The notes: generated from the sequence alone by a model not told the origin. A stretch of DNA of 38,911 bases from Thiohalocapsa sp964524185 (GCA_964524185.1 CAZGCI010000033.1:1-38911); one strand, 5' to 3'. Positions 24,250 to 35,348 are shown, numbered from the stretch's first letter. Numbers and translations: made by a program.

Positions 24250-24483
24250 CGGGGCGATGGCTCAGACCGATGGGTGATGAGGGCGCCGGCACGCCAGCGG
24301 GTTGTCCATTGGCCAGGGCCAAGGGCCAAGGGCCAAGGGCCAAGGGCCAAGGCGTGGACGCACAGTCCTGGCGTTAGCGGTTGCGCCTCGGCCCTTTTCC
24401 CCCCACCGGCGCCCGATACACGACGGCGCTTGGCGAATTCGACGCATCCGCAAACAGCTGGCGCGGTCAAGCAATCTAAGCGC
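24250..24483 (+). repeat. Dispersed intergenic repeat, copy B
   Basis: Aligns with copy A (13374-13603) and with the reverse complement of copy C (30531-30752) over its full length. Shared blocks in order are GGCGATG-CTCAGACCG, the GGCCAAG tandem, ACGCACAGTCCTGGCGTTAG (with copy C), GCCTCGGCCCTTTTCC and AGCTGG-GCGG, ending in CAATCTA. The GGGCCAAGGCG and CGCCTCGGCCC segments can pair with one mismatch across a loop of about 30 bases. Confidence 0.8.
24311..24353 (+). repeat. Tandem heptamer GGCCAAG
   Basis: One GGCCAG unit is followed by five consecutive GGCCAAG units. Copies A and C of the dispersed repeat carry only about two or three units at this place, so the number is variable between copies. 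The spacing is far too short for a CRISPR array. Confidence 0.9.
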
Positions 24484-24509
24484 CACTTCACAACCTTGGG
24501 AACCCTGTC

Positions 24510-25550
24510 ATGCATTACCGCCGCCTCGGCTGCACCGATCTCAGCGTCAGCGCGCTCTGCCTCGGCACCATGACCTTCGGCGAGCAGAACACCGCGGCGG
24601 ATGCCGCAGGGCAGCTCGACCGCGCCGTCGCCGCCGGGATCAACTTCATCGACACCGCCGAGATGTATCCGGTGCCACCCAAGGCCGAGACCATGGGCCG
24701 GACCGAGGCGTACATCGGCCGCTGGCTTGCCAAGCGCGGCGGCCGGGACCGGCTGATTATCGCCAGCAAGGTCGCCGGCCCAGGGGACTGGCTACCCTAC
24801 ATCCGCGGCGGCAATAATCGCCTCGACCGTGCCAACATCGAGGCAGCCTTGGAGGACAGCCTGCGCCGTCTGGGCACGGACTACATCGACCTTTACCAGC
24901 TGCACTGGCCGGATCGGCAGACCAACTTCTTTGGCCGCCTCGGCTACGAGCATCCGCCAGAGGACACCAGCGTGCCGCTGCTGCAGACGCTGGAAGTCCT
25001 GGATGACCTGGTGCAGTCGGGCAAGGTCCGCCACATCGGCCTATCCAACGAGACGCCCTGGGGGGCTATGCGCTGCCTGGCGCTGGCAGAAGCCCATGGC
25101 TTGCCCCGGATGGTGAGCATTCAAAATCCCTACAACCTGCTGAACCGTACCTTCGAGATCGGCCTTGCGGAGGTGGCTATGCGCGAGCAGTGCGGGCTGC
25201 TGGCCTACTCGCCGCTCGCCTTCGGCGCCCTGAGCGGCAAATACCTCAACGGCCGACAGCCGCCGGATGGCCGGCTCACACTGTTCTCACGCTTCACGCG
25301 CTACTCCAACCCGCAGGCCCTCGCCGCGACGGCGGAGTATGTCGCCGTCGCCCGCAAGCATGGGCTGGACCCGGCGCAGATGGCCCTGGCCTTCGTCACC
25401 AGCCGTCCCTTCGTCACGGCCAACATCATCGGCGCCACCAGCATGGAGCAACTGGATCAGAACCTCGACAGCATCGATCTCACGCTATCCGAAGAGGTGC
25501 TCACTGACATCGAGGCCGTGCACACCCGGCAGCCGAATCCGAGTCCATAG
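24510..25550 (+). CDS. Aldo/keto reductase, Tas-like
   Basis: A 346-residue NADP-dependent oxidoreductase of the aldo/keto reductase superfamily (TIM barrel). The catalytic tetrad is Asp48 and Tyr53 in NFIDTAEMYP, Lys87 in IIASKVAG and His132 in YQLHWPD. The nucleotide-binding end reads ANIIGATSMEQLDQNLDS. The extended sequence MYPVPPKAETMGRTEAYIG is typical of the Tas/YajO-like subgroup. The substrate is unknown. It stands alone on the plus strand, convergent with lgt, with almost no spacing. Confidence 0.92.
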   Translation: MHYRRLGCTDLSVSALCLGTMTFGEQNTAADAAGQLDRAVAAGINFIDTAEMYPVPPKAETMGRTEAYIGRWLAKRGGRDRLIIASKVAGPGDWLPYIRGGNNRLDRANIEAALEDSLRRLGTDYIDLYQLHWPDRQTNFFGRLGYEHPPEDTSVPLLQTLEVLDDLVQSGKVRHIGLSNETPWGAMRCLALAEAHGLPRMVSIQNPYNLLNRTFEIGLAEVAMREQCGLLAYSPLAFGALSGKYLNGRQPPDGRLTLFSRFTRYSNPQALAATAEYVAVARKHGLDPAQMALAFVTSRPFVTANIIGATSMEQLDQNLDSIDLTLSEEVLTDIEAVHTRQPNPSP

Positions 25551-25559
25551 GATCCAGGG

Positions 25560-25579
25560 CCTAGGGCCTAGGCCCTAGG
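25560..25579. terminator. Perfect 20-base palindrome between convergent genes
   Basis: CCTAGGGCCTAGGCCCTAGG reads identically on both strands. It sits between the converging aldo/keto reductase and lgt genes, and the lgt stop codon lies inside it. A bidirectional terminator is plausible by position, but no T tract follows on either side, so it may have another role. Confidence 0.45.
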
Positions 25580-26427
25580 GCGGACTGATTGACGCCAACG
25601 CGCCCGTAGGCCAGCGCCAGCAAAACAGCCCCGGCTAAAAGCATGGGGAGACTCAGCAACTGGCCCATGGTGAGCCAGTCGAAGGCGAGGTAGCCGATGT
25701 GGGCATCCGGCTGGCGAACGAACTCCACCGTAAACCGAAACAGGCCGTAGAGCAGCAGAAACAGGCCGGACACGGCCATGGTGGGCCGTGTCCGGCTGGA
25801 GAACCACCAGAGCACGACGAACAACAGCAGCCCCTCTAGCCCCGCTTGATAGAGCTGCGAGGGATGCAGCGCCGGGCTCAGCTCGGCGCCTGCCGGCAGG
25901 CCCAGGCAGTAGTCCGGAAAGCGCGCGCACGGTAGTTGCATGGCCCAGGGCACCCAGGTCGGATGCCCCCAAAGCTCGCCGTTGATGAAGTTGCCGATGC
26001 GACCGGCGAACAACCCGAGCGGCACCAGCGGTGCAACGAAGTCGCCGACTTGGAAGAAGCCGAGCTGGTACCTGCGCGCAAACAGCCAAATGGCGATGAG
26101 CACGCCGATGAGCCCGCCGTGGAAGGACATGCCGCCCTCCCAGACCTTCAGCACATTGAGCGGATTGGCCAGGATCTGGTCATAGCCATAAAAGACCATG
26201 TAGCCGAGCCGGCCGCCGGCGATGACGCCGATGACGCAGTAGAACACCACGTCATCCACCATGGACGCGGTCCAGCCCGCGCCCGGACCCTGGGTCCGGC
26301 GCGATGCCCGCCAGCGCCCGAGCAGCCACGCGAGCGCAAAGCCGACGAGGTACATGAGGCCGTACCAGTGGACCTTGAGCGGGCCCAACTGGAAAGCGGC
26401 CGGATCGATGTTCGGGTAGCTGAGCAT
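25561..26427 (-). CDS. lgt: Prolipoprotein diacylglyceryl transferase
   Basis: About 288 residues from ATG 26427 (MLSYPNIDPAAFQLGPLKVH), the usual Lgt start. It is an inner-membrane enzyme with seven helices that attaches diacylglycerol to the lipobox Cys of prolipoproteins. Conserved residues are His103 in SFHGGLIG and Arg143 in the signature AGRIGNFINGELWG; both match, as I recall, the essential positions of E. coli Lgt. The C-terminus runs into the palindrome and ends in an unusual SALGPRP tail. Confidence 0.96.
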   Translation of the reverse strand: MLSYPNIDPAAFQLGPLKVHWYGLMYLVGFALAWLLGRWRASRRTQGPGAGWTASMVDDVVFYCVIGVIAGGRLGYMVFYGYDQILANPLNVLKVWEGGMSFHGGLIGVLIAIWLFARRYQLGFFQVGDFVAPLVPLGLFAGRIGNFINGELWGHPTWVPWAMQLPCARFPDYCLGLPAGAELSPALHPSQLYQAGLEGLLLFVVLWWFSSRTRPTMAVSGLFLLLYGLFRFTVEFVRQPDAHIGYLAFDWLTMGQLLSLPMLLAGAVLLALAYGRVGVNQSALGPRP

Positions 26428-26912
26428 GGGGGCGGATGTTAGCACGCGTGCTCGCGGCGACTGGTGAACGGGCGATGTCAGCGGTATGTCCACGGGATTG
26501 CTTTATTAATGCCGGCCCGACGGATTGTCGTGGGCCATTGGCAGCGCGGGTCCGTCCGGACGTTGAGACACGCGACGAGCGGTGCCTGAGGCCGGCATGA
26601 GGCACCTGCACTCCGCGCACAGCGTCCCCATACTCCACTGAAGCGATGGACGCCAGCCGCGTCTCAACCGCCGCGCACAGGCACGAGGCACAGATACGCC
26701 ACGGGTTGGGGAAAGCCCCATAGCCGCAGCCGCGCCGGTTCAGCGCACGCCTGCCGTCTGCGGCGCCTGCATCGTGACCCGGCCTCGCACGCCGCTCATG
26801 GCCGCAGGTGCTCCAGCCTCGGCGCTTGCCAACGGAGCGCGCACCCCGTCACGTGCTGCCGATCACTCGTCGGCCTGCAACAACGCACCATTGAGACACC
26901 ACCACTGACGTT
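26428..26912. other. Divergent intergenic region, lgt and tldD-like genes
   Basis: 485 bases with no supported gene. It should contain divergent promoters for lgt (minus) and the TldD-like gene (plus). I recognise no tRNA, riboswitch or repeat copy here. Several open frames are antisense or low-complexity and have no family features. Confidence 0.45.
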
Positions 26913-28391
26913 ATGAGCACAGCTACAAATCTGTTCGGAGGGCCCAGCCCAGACGCGCTCTGGGCCGCCGCCCGACGCTTCGCCGCCGCAGCGCCCGCCT
27001 GTGAATATTGGAGTCTGCGCTTGGTGGACGCGGCACAGGAGGGCATCACTGTGCGCGACGACGTGCCCGAGCCCAGCACCATTGGCGCGAGCCGCGGGGC
27101 GATGCTCACCATCGTCGCCGACGGCGGCCTCGGCTATGCCGCCACTGCGGACCTCTCCACCGCCGGGCTCACCGCTGCCGGCGAGCGGGCGACCCAAGCC
27201 GCAGCGCTCCACGCACGCTTGGGCCTCTTCGATGCCCGGCTCTTCCCTCGCAGCACGCTGCACGCCGAGTACCACAGCCCGGTGGAACAGCCCTGGGGGC
27301 AGATGACCCTCGCGGACAAGCTCGGCCTACTGGGCGAGGCCTGCGCACGTATGGATCTCGGCGAGCGCGTCGTGGAACGCGCGGCCTGGCTTGGACATCG
27401 GCGCACCCACCAGCTACTGGTGAGCAGCGACGGCGCTCGCATTGCCCAGACCTTTGAATATGTGCACACAGGCCTCGCAGCCACCGCCCATAGCAACGGC
27501 CAGACGCAAACCCGCACCGGCGGCGGCCACGACCGACCCGGGCAAGGTGGGTTGGAGCGCCTTACGAGTGCCGCACTCATGGACGACGCCGAGCGCATCG
27601 CAACCGAGGCCATTGCGCTCTGCGACGCGCCGGAGTGTCCCAACGGGCGCGTGGACCTCCTGCTGCTGCCGAGTCAGATGACGCTGCAGATCCACGAGTC
27701 CATCGGCCACCCGCTGGAGCTCGACCGCATCCTCGGCGATGAGCGCAACTACGCCGGGCTGAGCTTCGTCACGCCCGATATGTTCGGCACCTACCGGTAC
27801 GGCTCGTCACTGCTCAACGTCACCTTTGACCCCATCCTGCCGGGCGAGGTGGCCAGTTATGCCGCCGACGACGACGGCACCCCGGCGAAGCGCGTGCACT
27901 TAATCCGCGACGGCATCCTGGAACGCCCCCTCGGCGGCGAACTCTCCCAGCGCCGCGCCCGGCTGGCCGGAACCGCCAATGCCCGCGCCTGCGACTGGGA
28001 CCGTGCGCCCATCGATCGCATGGCAAATATCAACCTGGAGCCGAACGAGGAGGGCCTGCAAGACATGATCGCCCGCGTCGAGCACGGCGTCCTGATGGAC
28101 GGAAACCGCTCCTGGTCCATCGACGACAGCCGCAACAAGTTCCAGTTCAGCTGCGAGCTGGGCCGGCTCATCGAGCACGGCGAGGTCAAGGGTCTGGTGC
28201 GCAACCCAGGCTACCGGGGCACCTCCGCGAACTTCTGGCGCAGCCTCGACGGCGTGGGTGGCCACGAGACGGTCGAGGTGCGCGGCGTGCGCAACTGCGG
28301 CAAGGGCGAGCCCAACCAGTCCGTCTATGTGGGCCACGCGTCGCCGCCCTGCCTGTTCCGAAACATCGACGTCTTCGGAGGCGGCCTATGA
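26913..28391 (+). CDS. TldD-family zinc metalloprotease
   Basis: A 492-residue subunit of the TldD/TldE protease family. The zinc motif His261-Glu262-x-x-x-His266 (IHESIGH) is intact, followed by the extended segment PLELDRILGDERNYAG that marks a divergent TldD-like branch. C-terminal parts include NLEPNEEG and GLVRNPGYRGTS. TldD/TldE heterodimers degrade unfolded peptides, for example to mature microcin or to process antitoxin CcdA; the target here is unknown. The ATG at 26913 lacks a strong ribosome binding site. It is translationally coupled to the next gene by an ATGA overlap. Confidence 0.9.
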   Translation: MSTATNLFGGPSPDALWAAARRFAAAAPACEYWSLRLVDAAQEGITVRDDVPEPSTIGASRGAMLTIVADGGLGYAATADLSTAGLTAAGERATQAAALHARLGLFDARLFPRSTLHAEYHSPVEQPWGQMTLADKLGLLGEACARMDLGERVVERAAWLGHRRTHQLLVSSDGARIAQTFEYVHTGLAATAHSNGQTQTRTGGGHDRPGQGGLERLTSAALMDDAERIATEAIALCDAPECPNGRVDLLLLPSQMTLQIHESIGHPLELDRILGDERNYAGLSFVTPDMFGTYRYGSSLLNVTFDPILPGEVASYAADDDGTPAKRVHLIRDGILERPLGGELSQRRARLAGTANARACDWDRAPIDRMANINLEPNEEGLQDMIARVEHGVLMDGNRSWSIDDSRNKFQFSCELGRLIEHGEVKGLVRNPGYRGTSANFWRSLDGVGGHETVEVRGVRNCGKGEPNQSVYVGHASPPCLFRNIDVFGGGL

Positions 28392-29707
28392 CCCAGGACG
28401 CCTTCTTCCGCCTGTTCGAGGCACTCCAGGCAGGGCTCGGCGGTGATGAGATCCTGTTCGCGGGGCTCGGCGCAGAACACTCGCACTTCGTCCGCCTCAA
28501 CCAGAACCGCGTGCGTCAAGCCGGCAGTGTCGATAGCGCGGAACTCGGCCTCACCCTAATCCATCGCGGCCGCCAGGTGGAAGGGGGCTGTCCGCTCGGC
28601 GGCGATATCGAGGACGACCTCGGCCGGGTGCGGGCCTTGCTCGACCAACTGCGCGAGCGCATCGCCCACGTGCCTGAGGATCCCTACCTGCATTACAGCA
28701 CCGAGCCCGCCAGTTCAGAGCGCTGCCTCGACGCGGATCTGCCGAGCAGTGATGACGCCATCGGCACCCTGACCGACCTCGCCGACGGCCTCGACCTGGT
28801 GGGCATCTGGGCCGCCGGTGACGTGATGGAGGGTCTCGCCAGCTCCCTGGGTCACCACCACTGGCACCAAAGCCGCAGCTTCAACCTGGACTGGTCCTGC
28901 TACCTGGACCGGGACAAGGCCGTAAAAGCGAGTTATTCCGGTTCCGACTGGCAGCCGGACGCGCTCGCACACAAGATCAACCAGCAGCGCGCGAACCTGC
29001 AGGTGCTAGGCCGGCCGGAGCGACGCATCGAGCCTGGACGCTACCGCGCGTACCTGGCACCGGCGGCCCTACAGGAGCTCATGGAGCTGCTCGCCTGGGG
29101 CGGTTTCGGGCTGCGCGATCATCGCACCCAGCAAACGCCGCTACTGCAGCTCGCCACCGGCGAGACGCAGCTTAGCCCGCTGTTGACCGTGATCGAGGAG
29201 CACAAGCGCGGCCTCGCACCCGGGTTCACCGGCGAGGGTTTCCCCAAGCCGGATCAGGTCAAGCTCATCGAGGAAGGCTGGTACCAGGACTGTCTCGCCG
29301 ACGCCCGCAGCGCCAAGGAATACGGCGCCACCGTCAATGCCGCCGCGGAGTCGCCCGAGGCCTTGGCGGTCGCCGCGGGCGACCTCGCAAGCGCAGACGC
29401 CCTTCGCCGGCTCGGCACCGGCATCCTCATCGGCAACCTCTGGTACTGCAACTGGTCCGACCGCAACACCTGCCGCATGACCGGCATGACCCGCTTCGGC
29501 ACCTTTTGGGTGGAGAACGGTGAGCTTGTGGCCCCGCTCGCAGCGATGCGCTTCGACGACAGCCTCTATCGTCTGCTCGGCGACCGACTGGAGGGCCTCA
29601 CCCAGGAGCGCGAGCTGCTCCTATCCGCAGAGACCTACCATGGACGCAGTACCGACAGCGCGCTGCTGCCCGGGGCACTCGTCAGCGGTCTCGATTTGGC
29701 GTTGTGA
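28388..29707 (+). CDS. TldE/PmbA-family partner of the TldD-like protease
   Basis: A 439-residue protein with the TldD/PmbA fold but without the HExxxH zinc motif, as expected for the TldE-type partner that forms the other half of the catalytic heterodimer. Recognisable segments are GLDLVGIWAAGDVMEGLASS, EPGRYRAYLAPAALQELMEL and the C-terminal GTFWVENGELVAPLAAMRF, which corresponds to the usual end of PmbA proteins. It overlaps the upstream gene by four bases, so the pair is made together. The gene ends 45 bases from the converging ppa gene. Confidence 0.88.
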   Translation: MTQDAFFRLFEALQAGLGGDEILFAGLGAEHSHFVRLNQNRVRQAGSVDSAELGLTLIHRGRQVEGGCPLGGDIEDDLGRVRALLDQLRERIAHVPEDPYLHYSTEPASSERCLDADLPSSDDAIGTLTDLADGLDLVGIWAAGDVMEGLASSLGHHHWHQSRSFNLDWSCYLDRDKAVKASYSGSDWQPDALAHKINQQRANLQVLGRPERRIEPGRYRAYLAPAALQELMELLAWGGFGLRDHRTQQTPLLQLATGETQLSPLLTVIEEHKRGLAPGFTGEGFPKPDQVKLIEEGWYQDCLADARSAKEYGATVNAAAESPEALAVAAGDLASADALRRLGTGILIGNLWYCNWSDRNTCRMTGMTRFGTFWVENGELVAPLAAMRFDDSLYRLLGDRLEGLTQERELLLSAETYHGRSTDSALLPGALVSGLDLAL

Positions 29708-29752
29708 GCGGCGGCGGCCCGCCGCCTGCCGAGGCTGTAGCAGCGCAGGCGG

Positions 29753-30301
29753 TCAGAAGTTCGGCTTCTCTGGTGCGTCGTCGAACATCGCGACGCTCGC
29801 CATGATTTCTTCGCGGGCCTCCTCGCGCCCGCCCCAGCCGTCGACGCGAACCCACTTGCCCTCATCGAGGTCCTTGTAGTGCTCGAAGAAGTGGGCGATC
29901 TGGTCCAGTAGGTGCGTCGGCATGTCGCGGAAGCTGGTGATGTTGCGATAGCCCTTGAACAGCTTATCGATGGGGAGCGCGAGAATCTTGGCATCGTCGC
30001 CGGATTCGTCGGTCATCTTCAGCACACCGATTGGGCGGGCCTGGATCACGGAGCCGGGGATCAGCGGGTAGGGCGTCACCACCATGACGTCAACGGGGTC
30101 GCCGTCCGACGAGAGGGTGTGGGGCACATAGCCGTAGTTGCACGGGTAGTGCATGGCGGTGGACATGAAGCGGTCCACAAACATGGCGCCGGTCGCCTTG
30201 TCCATTTCGTACTTGACGGGCTCGGCGTGGGACGGGATCTCGATGATGACGTTGATCTCGTTCGGGATGCGGTCGCCGCGGGGGACGCGTTGCAGATCCA
30301 T
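29753..30301 (-). CDS. ppa: Soluble inorganic pyrophosphatase, family I
   Basis: A 182-residue cytosolic enzyme that hydrolyses PPi to two phosphates with Mg2+. It shows the start MDLQRVPRGDRIPNEINVII, the active-site loop SSDGDPVDVMVVTPYP and later GKWVRVDGW. The open frame extends upstream to 30637, but the ATG at 30301 has an AGGAG-type ribosome binding site seven bases away and matches the family N-terminus. It shares the pyrophosphate cluster with two membrane pyrophosphatases and PPi-dependent phosphofructokinase. Confidence 0.96.
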   Translation of the reverse strand: MDLQRVPRGDRIPNEINVIIEIPSHAEPVKYEMDKATGAMFVDRFMSTAMHYPCNYGYVPHTLSSDGDPVDVMVVTPYPLIPGSVIQARPIGVLKMTDESGDDAKILALPIDKLFKGYRNITSFRDMPTHLLDQIAHFFEHYKDLDEGKWVRVDGWGGREEAREEIMASVAMFDDAPEKPNF

Positions 30302-30779
30302 GGGGAGGCTCCTCGGGGGTTGAGAATGGGCACCGGGCCCGATCGCTTCGGGGCCGTGGACGGTAAGAAACCAGCAGGCGGCCGAGTTTAACCTAGAAGC
30401 GGCGCTTGAACGCACGTGCAGCAAGGCCTGCCGGCGGCGCGTACGCGACGGCCAAGCAGCCGGGAGCGCGCACGTCCAACGCAGGGGATTCACCGTGATG
30501 CGTGGCTGCGGCGCGACGCGTGCGCGAGATCGGCACCTAGATTGCCTGGCCGCACCAGCTGGTTGCAGAGGCGTCAAGTGTTCCACGCCGGGTCCTGTGC
30601 CGGGCGCCTGCGGGGAAAGGGCCGAGGGCCGAGGCACAACGGCTAACGCCAGGACTGTGCGTGCGCGCCTTGGCCCTTGGCCCTGGCCCGTGAACGACGC
30701 CCTGGCCTGTCGACGCCTGAGTCGCCCGTCCGGTCTGAGGCATCGCCTCGCTAGGAGTGCGTGGCACGCCGGCTTGCTA
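30302..30779. other. Intergenic region with repeat copy C
   Basis: 478 bases between hppA (first copy, minus) and ppa (minus). No gene. It contains repeat copy C (30531-30752) and the ppa promoter region. Extended open frames through it belong to no recognised family. Confidence 0.55.
30531..30752 (-). repeat. Dispersed intergenic repeat, copy C (inverted)
   Basis: The reverse complement matches copies A and B. It starts with the same GAGGCGATGCCTC hairpin as copy A, contains two or three GGCCAAG units and ACGCACAGTCCTGGCGTTAG as in copy B, and closes with CAATCTAGG. It is the only copy in the opposite orientation. It lies between the first hppA gene and ppa. Confidence 0.8.
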
Positions 30780-32864
<2,085 letters not shown>

Positions 32865-32926
32865 CTCGTGCTGCTCCTCGGCGGTGACTAGCGTTGACGC
32901 AGACCGTACACGATGCGGCGTCGGAC

Positions 32927-35122
32927 TCAGAACAACGAAAACGAAATCGTCACGCCGGTCATGACGATGGCAACAATGCTCATGAGCTTAATGAGGATAT
33001 TGAGGCTCGGGCCCGAGGTGTCTTTGAAGGGATCACCGATGGTGTCGCCGATGACCGAGGCACGGTGGGCGGTCGAGTTCTTGCCGCCGTGGTGGCCAGC
33101 CTCGATGTACTTCTTGGCGTTATCCCAGGCACCGCCGGTATTGGACAGGAAGACCGCGAGCGCAAAGCCTGTGGAAAGCCCGCCCACCAGCAGGCCCACT
33201 ACGCCCGCGACGCCAAACAGCAAACCCACCAGCACCGGCGCCGCGACGGCGATCGCCGACGGCAGGACCATCTCGCGTTGGGCGCCGACGGTGGAGATGG
33301 CCACACAGCGTTCGTAGTTCGGGTCCGCCTTGCCGCGCAGAATGTCCGGGTTCTCGCGGAACTGCCGGCGCACCTCCTCCACCATCAATTGAGCGGCACG
33401 CCCCACCGCCAGCACTGTGAGCCCGCTGAAGGCGAAGGCCACCATCGCGCCGAGGAAGAGTGCGATCAGCACCACCGGGTTCAGCAGGGTCACGTTGTAG
33501 TAGCCCATGAATTGAAGCAGGCTCGCATCGGCTGTGGCCACGGTGCCGCCATCAGACAGGATCAGGCTGGCGGTGCCGGCGCTGATAAGCTCGATGCGGA
33601 TGACTTCGACGTAGGAGGCAATCAGTGCCAGGGCGGTGAGCGCCGCGGAGCCGATGGCGAAGCCCTTGCCGGTGGCCGCTGTGGTATTGCCAAGGGCATC
33701 CAGCGCGTCGGTGCGCTCACGTACTTCGGGTCCCAAACCGCTCATCTCGGCGTTGCCGCCGGCGTTGTCGGCGATGGGGCCGTACGCATCGCTGGCCAGC
33801 GTGATACCCAGCGTGGAGAGCATGCCCACGGCGGCGATGGCCACACCGTAGAGGCCATGACTCATCTGCGTCATGTCGAAGCCGGACGCGAAGAGGAAGG
33901 ACAGCATGGTGCCGACGGCCACCGCCACCACCGGCGGGACACAGGAGAGCATGCCAACACCGATGCCAGCGATGACGGTGGTCGCGGCCCCGCCCTCGGC
34001 GGCGCGGGCGATGCTCCGCGTCGGCTGATAGGACGGCGAGGTAAAGTACTCCGTGGAACGGCCGATGACGATGCCCGTCAGCAGGCCCGTGACCACCGCA
34101 CCCCAGATGCCCCAGATGTTGTCGATACCGAGCAGCCAGAGCACGCCGGCGGCGGCCACTACGATGAGCGCGGCACTGGCGTTGATACCGCGGGAGAGGG
34201 CGGCTAACAGCTCACGCTGATCCGCCCCCTCACGGGTCTTGACCAAGTACACCCCAACCACCGACAGCAGGATGCCGATCCCGGCGATGGCAAGCGGCGC
34301 GACCACCGCCTTGAGCTGCATGGCGGGCTCGGTGACGTAGGCCGCCGCGCCCAGGGCGCAAGCGGCGAGGATAGAGCCGCAGTAGGACTCGAATAGATCG
34401 GCGCCCATGCCAGCGACATCGCCGACGTTATCGCCTACGTTGTCGGCGATGACGGCAGGATTGCGCGGATCGTCCTCCGGAATACCGGCCTCGACCTTGC
34501 CGACGAGGTCTGCACCCACATCGGCGGCCTTGGTGTAGATGCCGCCGCCGACACGCGCAAATAGCGCTTGCAGCGAAGCGCCCATGCCGAAGGTCAGCAC
34601 CGTCGTGGTCACCAGCACCAGGCGCGGACCGTCGGCGACATCCCCCGGCGTCAGCAGGTCCACCAGGACGAACCAGACCACCAAATTGGTCAGACCGAGC
34701 CCCACCACGACGAGCCCCATGACGGCACCACTGCGGAAGGCAATCCGGAGCGCCTTGCCGAGCGAGATCTGCGCCGCCGCGGTGGTCCGCGTCGATGCGC
34801 GGGTGGCGGTCTGCATGCCGAAGTAGCCGGCGAGCGCCGAGAAGAACCCACCGAAGACAAAGGTCACCGGCAGCCATGGGTTTTGGATACCCAGGCCGTA
34901 GGCGAGGACGGCGAAGATGCCGGCCACCAGGGCGAACACCACCAGCATGATCTTGTACTGCTGGCGCAGATAGGCCATGGCGCCGGTGCGCACGTGGCCA
35001 CCGATGGTGCGCATGGTCTCGTTGCCTTCGTCCTCGGCCTGCATCTCCCTGTAGAAGCGCCAGGCAAAGAGCATGGCGACGATGGCGGCGAGCGGAGCGA
35101 TCCAGAAAACGGGCTCAGTCAT
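32927..35122 (-). CDS. hppA: Membrane-bound ion-pumping pyrophosphatase, K+-dependent type
   Basis: A 731-residue paralogue of the neighbouring pyrophosphatase, with about 16 helices. It has DVGADLVGKVEAGIPEDDP and DNVGDNVGDVAGMGADLFES in the substrate site and the C-terminal GDTIGDPFKDTSGP. The specificity region reads GNTTAATGKG, with Ala and Gly where the other copy has Lys and Thr; this marks the K+-dependent subfamily, which contains both H+- and Na+-pumping enzymes. The pumped ion cannot be decided by eye. The start at 35122 has no strong ribosome binding site. It precedes hppA by 62 bases on the same strand, so co-transcription is likely. Confidence 0.95.
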   Translation of the reverse strand: MTEPVFWIAPLAAIVAMLFAWRFYREMQAEDEGNETMRTIGGHVRTGAMAYLRQQYKIMLVVFALVAGIFAVLAYGLGIQNPWLPVTFVFGGFFSALAGYFGMQTATRASTRTTAAAQISLGKALRIAFRSGAVMGLVVVGLGLTNLVVWFVLVDLLTPGDVADGPRLVLVTTTVLTFGMGASLQALFARVGGGIYTKAADVGADLVGKVEAGIPEDDPRNPAVIADNVGDNVGDVAGMGADLFESYCGSILAACALGAAAYVTEPAMQLKAVVAPLAIAGIGILLSVVGVYLVKTREGADQRELLAALSRGINASAALIVVAAAGVLWLLGIDNIWGIWGAVVTGLLTGIVIGRSTEYFTSPSYQPTRSIARAAEGGAATTVIAGIGVGMLSCVPPVVAVAVGTMLSFLFASGFDMTQMSHGLYGVAIAAVGMLSTLGITLASDAYGPIADNAGGNAEMSGLGPEVRERTDALDALGNTTAATGKGFAIGSAALTALALIASYVEVIRIELISAGTASLILSDGGTVATADASLLQFMGYYNVTLLNPVVLIALFLGAMVAFAFSGLTVLAVGRAAQLMVEEVRRQFRENPDILRGKADPNYERCVAISTVGAQREMVLPSAIAVAAPVLVGLLFGVAGVVGLLVGGLSTGFALAVFLSNTGGAWDNAKKYIEAGHHGGKNSTAHRASVIGDTIGDPFKDTSGPSLNILIKLMSIVAIVMTGVTISFSLF

Positions 35123-35348
35123 GTCATCGGTACCGCGGATGTGATCGGGCTAGGGGGCTGCATCGAAGTGGGCTGCGGAGGGCCGGCACGGGCCGTGCGC
35201 AGCCGCACCAGCGTCTCGCTCTTGGCGCCAAACGGCCTTGAGCTGCTGTTCGCCCGGCGCGCGCGCCGAGCAGCACCGGGCATCGTGCCCGATGTATCGT
35301 TGCCTAAGACCTCAGGGTGCAGACGCCGCCTCGGAACCGGCGGCTCAA
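35123..35348. other. Intergenic stretch, pyrophosphatase and unknown gene
   Basis: 226 bases with no supported gene. It separates the upstream unknown gene from the K+-dependent pyrophosphatase and may hold a promoter for the latter. Confidence 0.4.

Larger units (their letters stand above)
24010..24509. other. Divergent intergenic region with repeat copy B
   Basis: 500 bases between the CbiM-like gene (minus) and the aldo/keto reductase (plus). No gene. It contains repeat copy B (24250-24483). At about 24186-24215 a partial extra copy of the GCGGTTGCGCC-CGGCCCTT segment suggests a rearranged or duplicated element. Promoters for both flanking genes should also lie here. Confidence 0.55.

Noticed and set aside
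24311..24353. Short tandem array considered as CRISPR
   Set aside because: Units are contiguous seven-mers without spacers and no cas genes are nearby.
32894..34207. 437-codon plus-strand frame
   Set aside because: Antisense shadow of the K+-dependent pyrophosphatase gene, with the same biased composition as other shadows.
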